DNA from: Aricia agestis
Taxonomy: Eukaryota; Arthropoda; Insecta; Lepidoptera; Lycaenidae
Length of the DNA: 64,000 bases
Direction: 5' to 3'
Assembly (NCBI RefSeq): GCF_905147365.1
Contig: NC_056412.1
Coordinates: forward strand, 19,487,576 to 19,551,575
Shown: piece after piece, positions 28,086 through 39,967 of the stretch
How the letters are laid out: every line of letters begins with the position of its first letter
Position numbering within the stretch: position 1 is the first letter of the stretch
Translations under genes and position numbers: made by a program
Notes under the pieces: generated by a model
Seen by the model: the letters and a program-made list of their open reading frames with translations, nothing else
Told to the model about the DNA's origin: nothing
The model's database searches: none

Positions 28086-29580
28086 GTAACACTTTATCTA
28101 GGAAGTGTTCAAATAAGACAATTCCACTTTAGAAAAATAAGCAGCTATAATAGGCAGAACAGGTCATGGGTTTGATGCTCACAATAGTTTGGCTTTAATG
28201 CGAACCAATTTAAAAGGCTTTACTATCCTGTAGTAGAAGAGCCTCTGGTGTCTCCAACAGTTGTTGATTGTAGGTAGGTGGGACAGGTCCTCGATTTCTG
28301 CAGGTATGGTCGTAAGTAGGCAGATTACTCCTTCCAGTAAGATCTTGTCCCCTTCTAACCACGGCGATATTCTACCGTAGCAAGGAACCCTGGAATCAGT
28401 AGACCAGACATTTTGGTGTTCGTCCGATTTTCAACTTTGACTGCGACATCAACGGTTGAGACTTGATGAAATGGAGCAAGGATGATAAAGCGCGATTAAA
28501 GCAAAGCTAGTAATCGATGATGAGGCAGTCATACAGAATGATTATTATTAACTAATGGAAATATAAGCGTCAATGACAATTAAATAGGCAATTACAACTT
28601 GAGGTTGTAATATGTAAAATGTTAAATAATCATATTTTAAAGGTTCCACATATAAAAAGAATAGACGAATTGTCTTTCACGCTTAACAAAAATAAATGGC
28701 TTATTTAACTAAAATGTAGATAGTAGTTAAAATGGTAACAACCAATGAGTTTCTAAAATACTAGAGTAGCAATGTCTTACAAAAGATTCTCAGAAATGCG
28801 TAACCACTTTTTTGTTCAAAAGACAATGTCAAGTCATATATTCGTTATGTCATTATGTATGTGAGATATGCCTGCAGGCATCTTCGAAGTGGCAACGCGT
28901 TGCTACCGTAAACTTCCAATCTAGTTACGTTAGTAACATAGAATATCATTGGTAACAACGGTCAATGCCATAATTTTTGACCGTTACGACGTTTAACAAA
29001 ATAGCTGAAAAATAAATTTATCTAAGCAAAGGCACTCGGCATAATCAAGGAAAGTCTGCTAATTTTGTTTTACAGCATTCCAATCAATCAAAAACAATAC
29101 GAAGAGTGAATAATTCAATTTGATGAATCTACGAGTGACAATGACAAAGCAATCCAATAAATCTAACGAAAATCAATATAGAAAAAAATATATAGTGCAC
29201 CACTCACCCAATTGGGGAAAAAACACAGTTTCTAATAAGTTTTTTAACTTGTAAGATATAAATTATTAATATTACAATATTAAACTTGTAAGCAGTAAAA
29301 GTAGGTATGCAGCGTCATCGATCAGCTGAGCCGTAGTCGTCTGACGAAATCAAAATGTCGGCTGTTCCAACCGTCTCTAGTCTGAACTTTGGTAGCTTAC
29401 TTCATACTGATGTGCTAATACAATCATTAGCGAAAACAGCGCCTGGCAAATTATTATAGCAAAATCGCGCTATTACGGAGAGCATTAAAAATAAACTGGA
29501 AATCTATAAAGTTAAGTCTGTAGGTTTCTTAGCGAATTCAAATAGAAGGATCCAAAAGTGTCCATACAGTGACCAAATCG
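28086..29580. other. 1.5-kb insertion splitting the LINE
   Basis: AT-rich sequence lying exactly between the endonuclease-linker part (29581-30630) and the RT part (25962-28085) of one LINE. Direct near-repeats GTAACAC (about 28086-28092) and GTTACAC (about 29580-29586) at its borders may be a degenerate target duplication. I see no inverted termini. On the - strand, about 28180-28490, two frames give coding-like sequence (SGLLIPGFLATVEY and GVICLLTTIPAEIEDLSH) of unknown family. A 34-codon + strand frame starts at about 29354. Nature unknown. Confidence 0.45.
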
Positions 29581-30630
29581 TTACACTCTCCTCCTACTAC
29601 GGAGGCGGAGCATAACTTCCTTCATTTCCAGGTCAGTGACGGGTGGCGGAGCACCCTCCTCCATCGAGCCCGGCGTCTGTCGGACCATCCGCGGCGGAAC
29701 GAAATCCGCCGGGGGGTCAGGGAATAAGTCCCGGACGATGTTCCTCAGCAGGTCTGGTTGAAGCGTCTCCGTCAGTGGGGCCGACTGTGCACGAAGTTTA
29801 TCTCGCGCCCTTTTGTATGGTCGGCCCCAGGGGTCATTTTCCAACCCCTCAACCAGCTCCAGCCATGCTCCCTCTTTGGCCCGACTGATGGCCGACCGCA
29901 GGATCTGCCTTTTAGCTTGGTAGACCCTGTAGAGTCGGCCATCCCGCTCAACGTCTTGGGGACGCCGCCGCCTGCTGCGAACATAAGCACGTCGCGCCGT
30001 GTTACAGGCAGCACGGAGGTCGGTCAATTCGGTCGACCACCAGTACACCGCCTTCTGAGGAGGAGGACGACCCCAAACTCGAGGCATGGCCGCTCGACAC
30101 ACATTCGTAAGCGTGTTACCGAGACAACCAGCAATTTCGTCTACCCCCATTCCCTCGAAAGACGGCAGATTCCAGCCGCCGACTATGGCCGCCTCCGCTA
30201 GTTCGAACTTGGTAATCGCCCAACGTGGGAACCTGCTACGCCCCCCAGACGACGACGACGAACTCGATGTGGAGGCTGGAGACACCTCGAACCTAATGTA
30301 ACGATGGTCCGAGAGCGTCTCCACCTCCGTTTCTACTCTCCAATCTTCCACCCGGCGTGCGATGACAGGAGTGGCAAACGTTAAGTCCACTATGGAAAAT
30401 CCCGTCTGCCGCACGCACGTAGGGACAGTCCCTCTATTTATAAAGGATAGTCCCGGCGCCACCGCCCATTCTTCCACCTCCCTTCCCTTTAGATTCGTGA
30501 CCGGAGACCCCCACGCTGAGGACTTGGCGTTGAAGTCTCCCGCCACGATCACGGGGAGAGGGGCAAGTCGCCTAATTAGGGGCCCTAGAACATCAAGGAA
30601 TGGTTCCAGGGCCGCTAAAATCCTGTGGCT
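29581..30630 (-). pseudogene. R1/SART-like LINE ORF2: endonuclease and linker
   Basis: A 323-residue open segment (29581-30552) extends in frame back to about 30630. Endonuclease motifs VAGDFNAKS, SIVDLTFATP and LSDHRYIRF are present in family order, followed by a linker with WWSTEL and DPWGRPYK. It is close in pattern to the endonuclease of unit E (VAGDFNAKS, SIVDLTLVSP, LSDHLYIRF). The N-terminal quarter of the endonuclease and ORF1 are missing. The frame stops where the insertion begins, and the RT part continues at 28085. Confidence 0.8.
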
Positions 30631-32444
30631 CTACGACGTCTAGGAGCCGAGATATTCACGATCAAAAATTTCCAAGATGGCCGCCGTTTAAAAGTCTGGA
30701 TTTTTGTTTTTGTGCTGCTACCTCGCTATTTATCGTTGCCTCCACGAGTTTGGGCTCATTTTTCACGGTTTTTTCTCCTCTTCCCGATGGTCTGGTTCCT
30801 GACCCCAAATTCGACCTTGAAACTTGACCTTCTCGGATTCGGTTCAAATTTGGGGATGGAGTAGCTGAGGTGAAGCCTTTTACTCCAAAGGAAACCGCAT
30901 TCCTCTAGCTTGTCTGGGAGCGGAGATATGGCGGTTTTTGTCCACCTTTTGACAGCTCACGAACTGTCACTGTCACTTTTTGGAGCCCGTTTTCTCAGTG
31001 AATGTTTCACGTAGATATGGCGTGCTTGGGCTTGTTAGCCTCGGTCTGAGCTCCTCTATCAGGTTCCGGTGTCAGATTAAAGAAAAATTTTCCGGAATTT
31101 TTTTTCAGTTTTTCGAGTTTTCCGGGTTCCGACCCCCTGGAATGTCTAGGTGGTGTCTCGTGCTGCTCGGAGTTGGAAACCGCGTCCTTCTGAAGCTTCT
31201 GGTTACAGAGCTGTAGGCTTCCAAACTTTTCCAAAATGGCGGACGAAACGTCAAAGTTAGTCTTTTTTGGCCTATAACTCCGTCAGTTTTTATTTGCCCG
31301 GATCGCGGTTTCCTTCTAGGGGGGGTATCCGTACCTGGTCTAGATGATGGGGGGTGAATTTGTGGGGGTTCCAATTCCCCCTTTTTTCCCCCTTTTAATC
31401 AGTCCGTCTGATTGTCCTCGTCAAGCCCTTTTTAACGATATGTCGCACGCCCCTATCAGACTTCTAGATTGGGAGTAATTAGCCTTTAAACTTTTCCAAG
31501 ATGGCCGTCAAAATGGCGGCCAAAACGTTTTTTGGGTCTAGCTCCCTTTCCCGACGTCCTAGAGAGGCGTGCGAGGGCTCGTTTGTTTCGTCTCGATGTC
31601 AGCCGTCTACTCCCGGTGCCTTCTTCTTTCTATTCCCGACCGTTCCTGTTTGATCCCGGTTTTTTACCTTTTTAGGTGTATCTTCTGCTCTGGTGGGGCT
31701 ACAGGCGCGCGGTTTTGGGCGTTGGATTGGGGGTGAGTGCGAGTAGCCTCTGGTGGCTGGTTTCTGGTATTTGCTGCAGTCGCTTTTCCGGAAAAGTGGT
31801 TTTACCCGGTTTTCACCGGGTTGAAGTTAAGGACCACCTACCTTTTTGTAGCGAGCTGCTTAATTCCTTATTTATGCTATCCAATGCCACTGACAAATCC
31901 CACGCGTCTCAATAGGCGCCTCTGCTGTAGGTATTTAAATTTTTTATTTTCTAATTGCAATAACTCACCCCCTAAGTTTCCAAAAATTTTTCTGTTTGCA
32001 GGATTTTTGTGCTGCTGTGGACGACTTTATAATGCACTATTCACTGTAGCACTAAGTCCTTTGTTTCACTGACCTCGTGGTGACGCCAAAAACTAATATC
32101 GGTCAAACGTATTTCCCGTAGGTCTTTAATTCTATAAATCACTACACTATGAAAGGTCACTGTCCCCTATAATGTCCACTTTGCTACACAATTATCCTTA
32201 CACTACAGCGTCTTTTATCGCACTTTAAAGTTTTAAATTTTTAACACTTTTGGTTTTTCGCACTTTTCACAAATTTTTTGAACTTTTTAAGGCGCGCTCG
32301 TTTTACCTCCGTATAGGTGACACTGAGACGCGTCTTATGGTATATTGCACTTTAAAATCGGTTAAAGATTTCCCACTTTTTCGGATTTTTAAAGCGGAGC
32401 GATTGCGAAAAACATGTGCTCTCGGCAAGAATCGGCACGAAACT
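30631..32444 (-). other. LINE 5'-UTR-like region with repeated ATGGCGG motifs
   Basis: About 1.8 kb without a plausible coding frame. On the + strand, the motifs ccaagatggccgcc (30672), atatggcgg (about 30926), ccaaaatggcgg (31231) and ccaagatggccgtcaaaatggcgg (31496) recur in longer similar contexts (aaacttttccaa(a/g)atgg). Its right end abuts telomeric repeats. On the - strand that end would be the 5' end of a TRAS-oriented unit, so a long 5' UTR is the simplest reading. Strand and identity are inferred. Confidence 0.45.
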
Positions 32445-32463
32445 GGTTAGGTTAGGTTAGGTT
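32445..32463 (+). repeat. Innermost telomeric repeats (GGTTA, about 4 units)
   Basis: GGTTAGGTTAGGTTAGGTT, the first telomeric-type repeats met from the left. They are followed at once by the T-run that is the poly(A) tail of the - strand TRAS-like unit. Confidence 0.9.
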
Positions 32464-32487
32464 TTTTTTTTTTTTTTTTTTTTTTTT

Positions 32488-32620
32488 AAATATAACTGTC
32501 GGTTTTGACTATCCGACAGCCTTATATCTATCTACTTAACACAGGGAAATAAAATATATATAACTTTTTTTTTTTTTTTTTTTGTTTCGTGCCGAGTGTT
32601 TCTTCTCCGTCTTCTTCATG
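32488..32620 (-). other. TRAS-like 3' UTR with terminal hairpin
   Basis: Short 3' UTR with two A-runs on the - strand (complement of 32462-32487 and 32565-32583). Between them a perfect 7-bp stem, ctgtcgg/ccgacag (about 32497-32520), forms a small hairpin suited to recognition by the element's RT. Confidence 0.5.
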
Positions 32621-33560
32621 TTATCTGTTTCTTTTATTTATTTCTTGTACTATTTTTCTAGCCGTGTTCATGAAAATGTCTCTGTTCTTGTCGTTTTTCA
32701 TTATTTCTCTTATGTTCTCCCTCTTTATGTCTATGTTAAGCTCCTGCTCCGTCTCCCAGCGCATTCTTCCAAATATGGGGCAATCTATCAGGCAATGTAA
32801 CACCGTTTGTATCGACACATTGTCGCAGGTACATGTTTTGCAGTTTTGCTTTATTTTGAATCTCTCAAGATACTCTCCAAATCCGCCGTGACCAGTGAAT
32901 ATTTGGGCTGTGATATTGTCTTTCTTTATTTTGGAGAGTATCTTGTGCGCTTCTTTTATGTCTTCGAAGAAGGTTCTTATTACTTTTCGTGCTCTTTCCT
33001 CATCGTATTGTTTCTGGAATTTTGCAATGGTGGATTGCCTTATGAAGTATTTTACAGCACTTATTGGGACTGCGTCGTACGCCGGAGCTGTTTTGGCTTT
33101 CGTAGCTTCTTTAGCTAAGTGGTCGGCTCTCTCGTTTCCCTCCATACCGATATGTGCTTTGATCCAGTACCAGCTGATGTCCAAGTTATTTTCTCTTATG
33201 TGGTCTTTAATTGCAACTGCCAGTGGGTTGATGCTGTTGGGGTCTGCTATCGTCTGGAGGGCCGATCTTGAGTCAGAAACTATGTTTGCTTTCTTAGCTT
33301 TCATTTTTGGGAGTAGTTGTATAGCTCTTAGTATAGCTGCCAGTTCTGCCTGGTACACTGAACAGTAGTCTGCAAGTTTGATTTTAGCTGTTTTAGTTTC
33401 CCTATTTTTAGTCCAGCAACTAACGGCTGCCCCCACTTTTCCCTCCAATTTGCTACCGTCAGTGTAAAGGGTTGGGATATGTTCTGGCAGTTTGGTTACT
33501 TCCTCCTCTTCAGTGATCCAGTCGATGGTGAGTGACTCTCTTTTGGCTGGGTGTGGGAGT
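32621..33560 (-). pseudogene. TRAS-like ORF2 RNase H and C-terminal finger
   Basis: Carries the RNase H catalytic pattern: TLYTDGSKLEG (first Asp, just upstream of the longest Met-started frame at 33448), SVYQAELAAI (Glu), IVSDSRSAL (Asp) and WIKAHIGMEGNERAD (His and last Asp). A C-terminal Cys/His segment CKTCTCDNVSIQTVLHC recalls the R1-group zinc finger. The domain is intact in itself, but joined to RT only across a frameshift near 33570. Confidence 0.8.
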
Positions 33561-35038
33561 TCGAATCCATTCTGTGCTCTATGGGTCTGTCCGGGAATTG
33601 TATCAATGGTTTGCCCCTTTTTGCTCTGTACAGTTCTGCATTTTCCACAATTCTGTAGCGCAGTGGGATTGTGCCACTGATCACCGAGCTGTCCATGAGG
33701 GATGTTTTTCGATGGGCCTTTGACATCAGGATGGTGAACATTCGGTTTAGTCGGTCAACTCTCTTCCTGATGTCTTTTCGCTCGATGGCCGGTTCCCAGA
33801 CGCTTGCTGCGTACAAAACCGTGGGTTCAACTACAGCCGTGTAAAGTGCTTTTATTATCTCCGGGTTCAAACCCCACGTAGCTCTGCAGGCACTGGATAT
33901 TTTTCTGTAGATGTTTATGACCTTATCATTGACATTCTCTATGTGTTTTTTAAAAGTTAGTTTATGGTCAATGGTAAGGCCGAGCAGTTTTAGGTGGTCA
34001 GAGAAGACTAATGTTGTTCCACAGAAGGTTATTTTTGGTGTGTCGTATTTTATCTTTTTTGTTATTATTACTGCCTGGGTTTTATGTGCAGCAAATTTTA
34101 GTTTGTTCTCTTTGCCCCACTTCTCCATCTCTTCCAGTGCCTTACTTGCTCTGCCTTGGATCTGTGTGGCGTCCGTTCCGGCTACGACTAGAACTAGGTC
34201 GTCCGCGAAAGCTTGGAGATGTGCCTCAAGGTTTTCAGCTGCTTCTAGAAGGGGATCCATTATTATATCCCACATCGGGGGTCCTCCCACTGAGCCCTGG
34301 ACACAACCTTTCTCCGTCTCCTTCGTGATGGTGTGTCCAGCATAGGTAAGTTCTATCTTTCTCTCTTTAAGGTAGTCGTCAAAGGTTCTGCTCAGGTGTT
34401 TGTTTACCTTCTTCTTTTTTAACTGGAGTTTAATTTGTGGCCACCATGCATTTTCAAACGCCCCTTCGATGTCCAGTGAGATGAGGACCACTATTTTTCG
34501 TTTTTTAACCTCATCTCTCACTAGTTCTATTGCATCGTAAAGGGCGTCTTCAGTACTCCTCTGTGGCATGAACCCGTATTGTCGAGGATTGAGGCCTTCT
34601 CTACCTCTCAGTAATCTCCTGCAGAGGATCTTTTCAAATACCTTTCCCAGGATTGGAAGCAGACCTATCGGTCTATATGACTTCGGGTTGCTATATGTGT
34701 CTTTTCCCGGTTTCTGTAATACTGTGGTTACTCTCCATATCCTGGGGAAGCATCCATTCCTTAGGCAGGCATTAAATAGGGCTACCATAGTGTTCGGGCT
34801 TGCTCTAAATGCGTTGAACAGAATATCTGCTGTTAGGCTGTCGTTTCCGGGGGCTTTTCTAGGGTGAAGATCTCTAAATGTGGCCTCTATTTCATTTTCT
34901 GATATGTTTATTAGATCGTCATAGTATTGTGGATTTGTCTCGTCATTGTTTAGCTCGTCTATGTAATTAGCAGCTTCTGTTCTTGTCAATATGTGTTGTG
35001 TCGTGTCGTTTTCATGGCTGTCATTTGGGTAAAATGTA
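33496..35038 (-). pseudogene. TRAS-like ORF2 reverse transcriptase
   Basis: A 497-residue open segment from 34989. It contains HPRKAPGNDSLTADIL, SYRPIGLLPILGKVFEK, YGFMPQRSTEDAL, VVLISLDIEGAFENAWW, GCVQGSVGGPPMW and the catalytic segment AFADDLVLVV, so all core RT blocks including both Asp of xADD are present. Thumb sequence YRKISSACRATWGLNPEI follows. The frame ends at 33496 in a non-homologous tail because of an indel near 33570. Between the endonuclease (to 35217) and this segment further stops occur. Confidence 0.8.
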
Positions 35039-35216
35039 TCAGCTAGTAGTTTGGCTGATTATATGCGTTGCAGTCTGTGTCATTGTTTTTCAGCAATTGT
35101 TATTCTCGTCCCTTTTTGGTTGTTTTCATTATTCTATATGTTCTGTCCCATAGGCTCTCTCTCTCTTGCGATGTGCAGAATTTCTTCCAGCTGGCGGTCT
35201 TTGTGGTAAGTATCAT

Positions 35217-35793
35217 TTATTTGTATTCGTTTAGTGCTTGAAGGTAGTTATGCACTACTGTTTCTTTTCTATATATGTTTGCTTTCTTTATTTTTCGTCT
35301 CAATGTTTTGACTTCTTTCTTCTTCTCGTTCAGTTCCGGGGTCCACCATTTTATCGTTTTTGTTTTGTTTTGTTCTAATTTAGGTATTGTTTTATCACTT
35401 GCCTCTTTTATGATTTCAGTATATGTATCAGCTAGTTCGTTTGCTTTTTGTTTATTATTTATCTTTTCTATTTCAGGTGGTGTGATGTTGAATGCTGTTA
35501 ATCTGTCTACTATTTCTTCTTTAAATTCTGTCCAGTTTGCTTTAGTTGTCTTATATTTCCTAGTTGTTCTTTGGTTTGTTGTTTTTTCTGTTTCAGGGTT
35601 CCCGTTTGTGCTGGTGAAAGTTATGGCTCTGTGGTCTGATGTTGTGACTAATTCTTTGTCTACTTTCCAGGTGCTGACGAGTCTGGCGGTCGCTGCGCTG
35701 CAGAAGGTAAGGTCTACAACGCTTGTGTAGGGGATACCTCTCCTGATGGTGTAGAAAGTTGGCGTGTTTCCTTTGTTTAGGATTTCTAGGTCT
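35217..35793 (-). pseudogene. TRAS-like endonuclease, C-terminal half
   Basis: Carries SVVDLTFCSAATARLVSTW and TTSDHRAITF, the late Asp/His motifs of the endonuclease, then a linker with IKWWTPELNEKKKEV. The frame crosses the RTE target duplication at 35794-35805 and continues at 40739 on the far side of the insertion. A stop at 35217 lies in otherwise continuing linker, so it is frameshifted there. Confidence 0.75.
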
Positions 35794-35805
35794 TTACTGG
35801 CTAGA
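35794..35805. repeat. 12-base target duplication, left copy
   Basis: TTACTGGCTAGA, repeated at 40727-40738. It flanks the inserted RTE-type LINE, and collapsing one copy restores continuity of the TRAS-like endonuclease frame. Confidence 0.85.
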
Positions 35806-36301
35806 GGGAGAGGGCGCTGCTGCCCAACTGTCAACATCGTGTCTGAGTTTATTGTGTTCTAAAAATAAAAATAACAAACAAAACAGTGCAAAAACTTAAT
35901 AAATAAGTGAAAAAGTAAACAATGTGTGGACAGAGAATATAAGAAACAAGAATACATAAGTGATTGTGCTGAAAATACGGTGCGACTTATAGTGGCATCA
36001 TTGAAGGATTATTCTTACCAAAAGCTGAAAATAACATAATCAACGGGCATTGCCGCATATATTTCGTCGTGCAGAAAATGAATATGTGGATTACAAAGTG
36101 TATAGTGGACAAATTATAAATGACTGTGAAAACATAACCTAAATTGGTAGTTGGTACAAAATACCAAGTCATCAAAAGTTCAAGATAGATCAAGCAGCGA
36201 CATCTATGAATAAAAGTTTTGAACTACATACTATACCAAAGTGCCTCAGTCAATAAAAGTTCACAAGTTATTCGGTAGAGGGCTCAAACAATAGATACAT
36301 A

Positions 36302-37089
36302 ATGGAACACATAACAGAAATATTGAAATCACTACAAATCAAACTAGACGAACAAGCTAGAGAGCTAAAAGAAATAAAAGAAAACATTCCCAAGAGTATT
36401 AACAAAAACATAGATGAAAAATTTCTTATATTAGACTCCAGACAACAACAATTGGAAAAAAATACTGAAAAACAAGGGGAAAAAATCGAATTACTGAAAA
36501 TATTATAAAAAGAAAGAATCTGATATTTTTTGGTGTTGAGGAAGACGAAAACTCATATTTCAATCTACAAAACAAAATTTTAAATATAATACAGAGCTTT
36601 TTAAAAATAGACTGTCAAGCAGGAGATATTGAATATGTAACAAGAATGGGGAAAAAGTCTGAAAAAATTAAACCGATTATTGTCACCCTTACAACTATGG
36701 GAAAAAAGATAGAAATTCTTAAAAATAAAAAAATGTTACAAGCCACTTCCTACTACATTAAACAAGATTATCCGCCTAAAGTACTAGAAGAAAGAAAAAA
36801 CCTTAATCTTCAGCTACAAAAAGAAAAAGAACAAGGAAGGAAAGGCTACATAAAATATAATAAATTAATAATACTACCAGATAAAGAAAATATTACTAAT
36901 AATTCAGAATTTCAGACCCGGCAAAAAAGAGTTCTACCACAATCACCTGAAAAACAGAACCGCAATCAAAGGCTGGAAAAAAATCCCATAAAGAAAAATA
37001 AAATGGACCAATATCTGACAAAAAATTATGTAGAAAACATATCGCCTTCGCATAAAGAGTTAAAAAGTTCCTCAACATCCAACATGTGA
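36302..37089 (+). pseudogene. RTE-type LINE ORF1 (coiled coil, nucleic-acid binding)
   Basis: Residues 1-65 are a Lys/Glu-rich coiled coil starting MEHITEILKSLQIKLDEQ. After a frameshift near 36490, the second part (IFFGVEEDENSYFN ... YVTRMGKKSEKIKPIIV) resembles the RNA-recognition part of L1-type ORF1 proteins. The C-terminal 70 residues are Lys-rich and low in complexity. ORF1 ends at TGA 37087-37089. This protein would package the element RNA. Confidence 0.65.
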
Positions 37090-39967
37090 CACGGGACAGC
37101 GACCTCTCTAAGTCCCCCAATACGGCCGGTCACCGCGGGGGTCTCAGACTACAACCCTCCACTCCACAAACTATATATATGCACATACAACGCCAGATCC
37201 TTGTTATCTTACGAAAGACTACTAGACTTTAAGCAAGCATTATCAAAAATTAATTATGATATAATTGGTCTGGCAGAAACAAGACGTACAGGATATAATA
37301 TCGAAGAAGATCCAGAACACATATTTTGCTACTTCGGCGAAACAAAAGGGCAATATGGTGTAGGTTTCTTTATAAAAAAGCACCTTAAAAAATATATAGA
37401 GAGATTTGAGGCAATATCAGAAAGGATTTGTATCTTACACATGAAGTTGGAAACAGTAAATTTATCTTTATTACAAGTTTATGCCCCCACTGTTGATGCA
37501 AATTTAAATGAAATCCTAGAGTTTTATAATCAACTACAAAAATCGTTAATAGAGTGTAGTAAAAATCTAATCATTATGGGAGACTTCAATGCGAGAGTAG
37601 GCTGTAAAACGAAAGGAGAAGATAGAATTCTTGGAGACTCCTGTTTCGGAAAAAGAGACGACCGTGGAGAAGCATTACTACAGTTCTGCTGGGAAAACAA
37701 TTTGTTTGTAATAAACAGCTTATTTCGCAAGAATACAAAAAACTTGTGGACATGGCTTTCTCCTAAGAACAATAAAAGCCAAATAGATTACATCTTGTCC
37801 AATGTTAAAGAAAAATTCACGAACATCGAAGTACTACACAACTTCACATTCCCTAGCGATCATAAATTCTTGAGAAGTACTTTTAAGCTGGGAACGCTCA
37901 AAAAATCTAGAGCCAAGTACAAAAATAAAAACTACACCCTGTCAACGGCAGAGCAGTACCAACAGTTTAACGAAGCACTAAAATTACATTGTTCCTGTAT
38001 ACATCCAGATGAAATAGACGATGTAGAGCTGTATTATGAAAAAATCAAGATGGCAATAGAGTACAGTCTAAAACCGATACTGAAGAACCATATAAATAAA
38101 AAAAGAAAAACAATTATTTCAGACCAGACAAAATTGCTTATAAAAAGAAGAAATGATTTAACAAATAAAAAACATTTAACAATTGATGAAAAAAGAGAAA
38201 AATCATACTTGTACAAAAATATTTATAGAATTATTAAGAAAGAATACCAAGACTTCAGAATATCGACCATTGAGAGTCATTTAAAAGCTTCCGGAAGCTT
38301 GAAAAAAGCTCAAGAAGAATTAAGAATCACAAAAAAATGGATTCCTTGCCTACAGTCAAACAAAAATAATAAAAACACCTATTCCAGGTTAGAAATAATA
38401 AAAATTGCAACGGAGTTCTATAAAGATTTGTACTCATTCAAGCCACCGTCTCAAACAGATACTCGACCACTAGAAGAGAACACGTCCACTCTACAAAGAT
38501 TTACATACCAGGAAATCTCAACAAAAATAAAATCATTGAAGAACGGAAAAAGCAGCGGCCCGGACGGCATACCCAATAAGATAATAAAAGCAGGTAAACA
38601 TGAGCTTATACCACTGCTGACTGAACTTTTCAACAAGATATTAGACAGTAAAACTACCAGAAGAATGGGCGAAATCGAATATTATCCTCCTGTACAAGAA
38701 AGGAAACCCTGCTGATATAAGTAACTATAGACCGATTAGTTTACAATCAAATATGTATAAATTATTTGCGTCCTGCTTGGAAGAGCGTCTCGCCGCATAC
38801 ATTGAACTAGACCAGCCGGTAGAGCAAGCGGGTTTTAGAAGAAATTACTCAACCATAGACCACATCCACACTCTTGATCTGGTAATAGAGAAGTATGTCG
38901 AAATGAACCGTCCGCTCTACCTGGCGTTTATAGACTATGCCAAGGCATTTGACTCCATCTCACACGATAGCATATGGAGAGCCCTAAAATACTGTGGAGT
39001 ACCTTCAGAAACTATTAAACTAATTCAAGACATATATAAGAAAAGCAAAAGTAAAGTTATATTAGAAAAACCAGGTCCCGAGATAAGTATATGTAGAGGC
39101 GCTCGGCAGGGCGACCCTCTATCTCCTCGAATTTTCATAGCCGTCTTGCAAAACATAATGAAGAATCTGAATTGGAATAATAAAGGCATATATATAAATG
39201 GAAAATATTTAAATAACCTTAGATTCGCTGACGACATTGTTCTCTTTGCTGAAACTGCATCACAACTAGAGTCAATGATAAGAGAATTACACAAAGTCAG
39301 CTGTGAAATTGGTCTACAGCTAAATACAAGCAAAACAAAAATTATGACGAATAGTAGAACAATTCCAATATTTGTTGACAATGTTCCAATTGATTATGTA
39401 AACGAATATGTTTATCTCGGAAAACAGATATCATTCAAAAAATCTAGATATAGAGATGAACTAAAAAGAAGAATAAATATGGCCTGGAACAAATTCTGGT
39501 CCCTAAAAGAAGTTTTTAAATCAAACCTTCCAGTGAGGCTAAAGAAACAAGTTCTCGACTCCTGTGTACTGCCTACTCTATCATATGCATCTCAAACATG
39601 GATATTTAACAAATTCACTAAAAACAAGATATTAACAACGCAAAGAGCCATGGAACGAAGTACTCTAAAAATAAAACTTAAACATAGAAGAACAAATAAA
39701 GATATTAGAAATATAACAAAAGTCATAGACGCTCTACAGCACTGCAAAAGAATGAAGTGGAAATGGGCAGGCCATGTTTCTCGTATGGGCGATGATAGAT
39801 GGACAAAAAAGGTTACCACCTGGAAGGGCCCACTGGGTAAACGGAGTAGAGGTAGACCAATGGAAAGATGGTTAGATGAAATTGTAGAGATAGCTGGAAA
39901 CAACTGGAAAGAAAAGGCGACAGATAGGGAAATGTGGAGATCAATGGAGGAGGCCTTTACTCTGTAG
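37090..39967 (+). pseudogene. RTE-type LINE ORF2: endonuclease and RT
   Basis: The endonuclease begins at about 37170 (YICTYNARSL, IIGLAETRRTGY, IIMGDFNARVG, SQIDYIL, FPSDHKFL). RT follows with SSGPDGIPNKIIKAG, then after an indel near 38650 continues in another frame with ISNYRPISLQ, FIDYAKAFDSI, GARQGDPLSP and LRFADDIVLFAE. The C-terminus carries the RTE-typical WKWAGHVSRM, RWTKKV and GKRSRGRPMERWLD block. No ATG precedes the endonuclease, and the frame is continuous with ORF1 apart from the single TGA at 37087. Confidence 0.8.
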
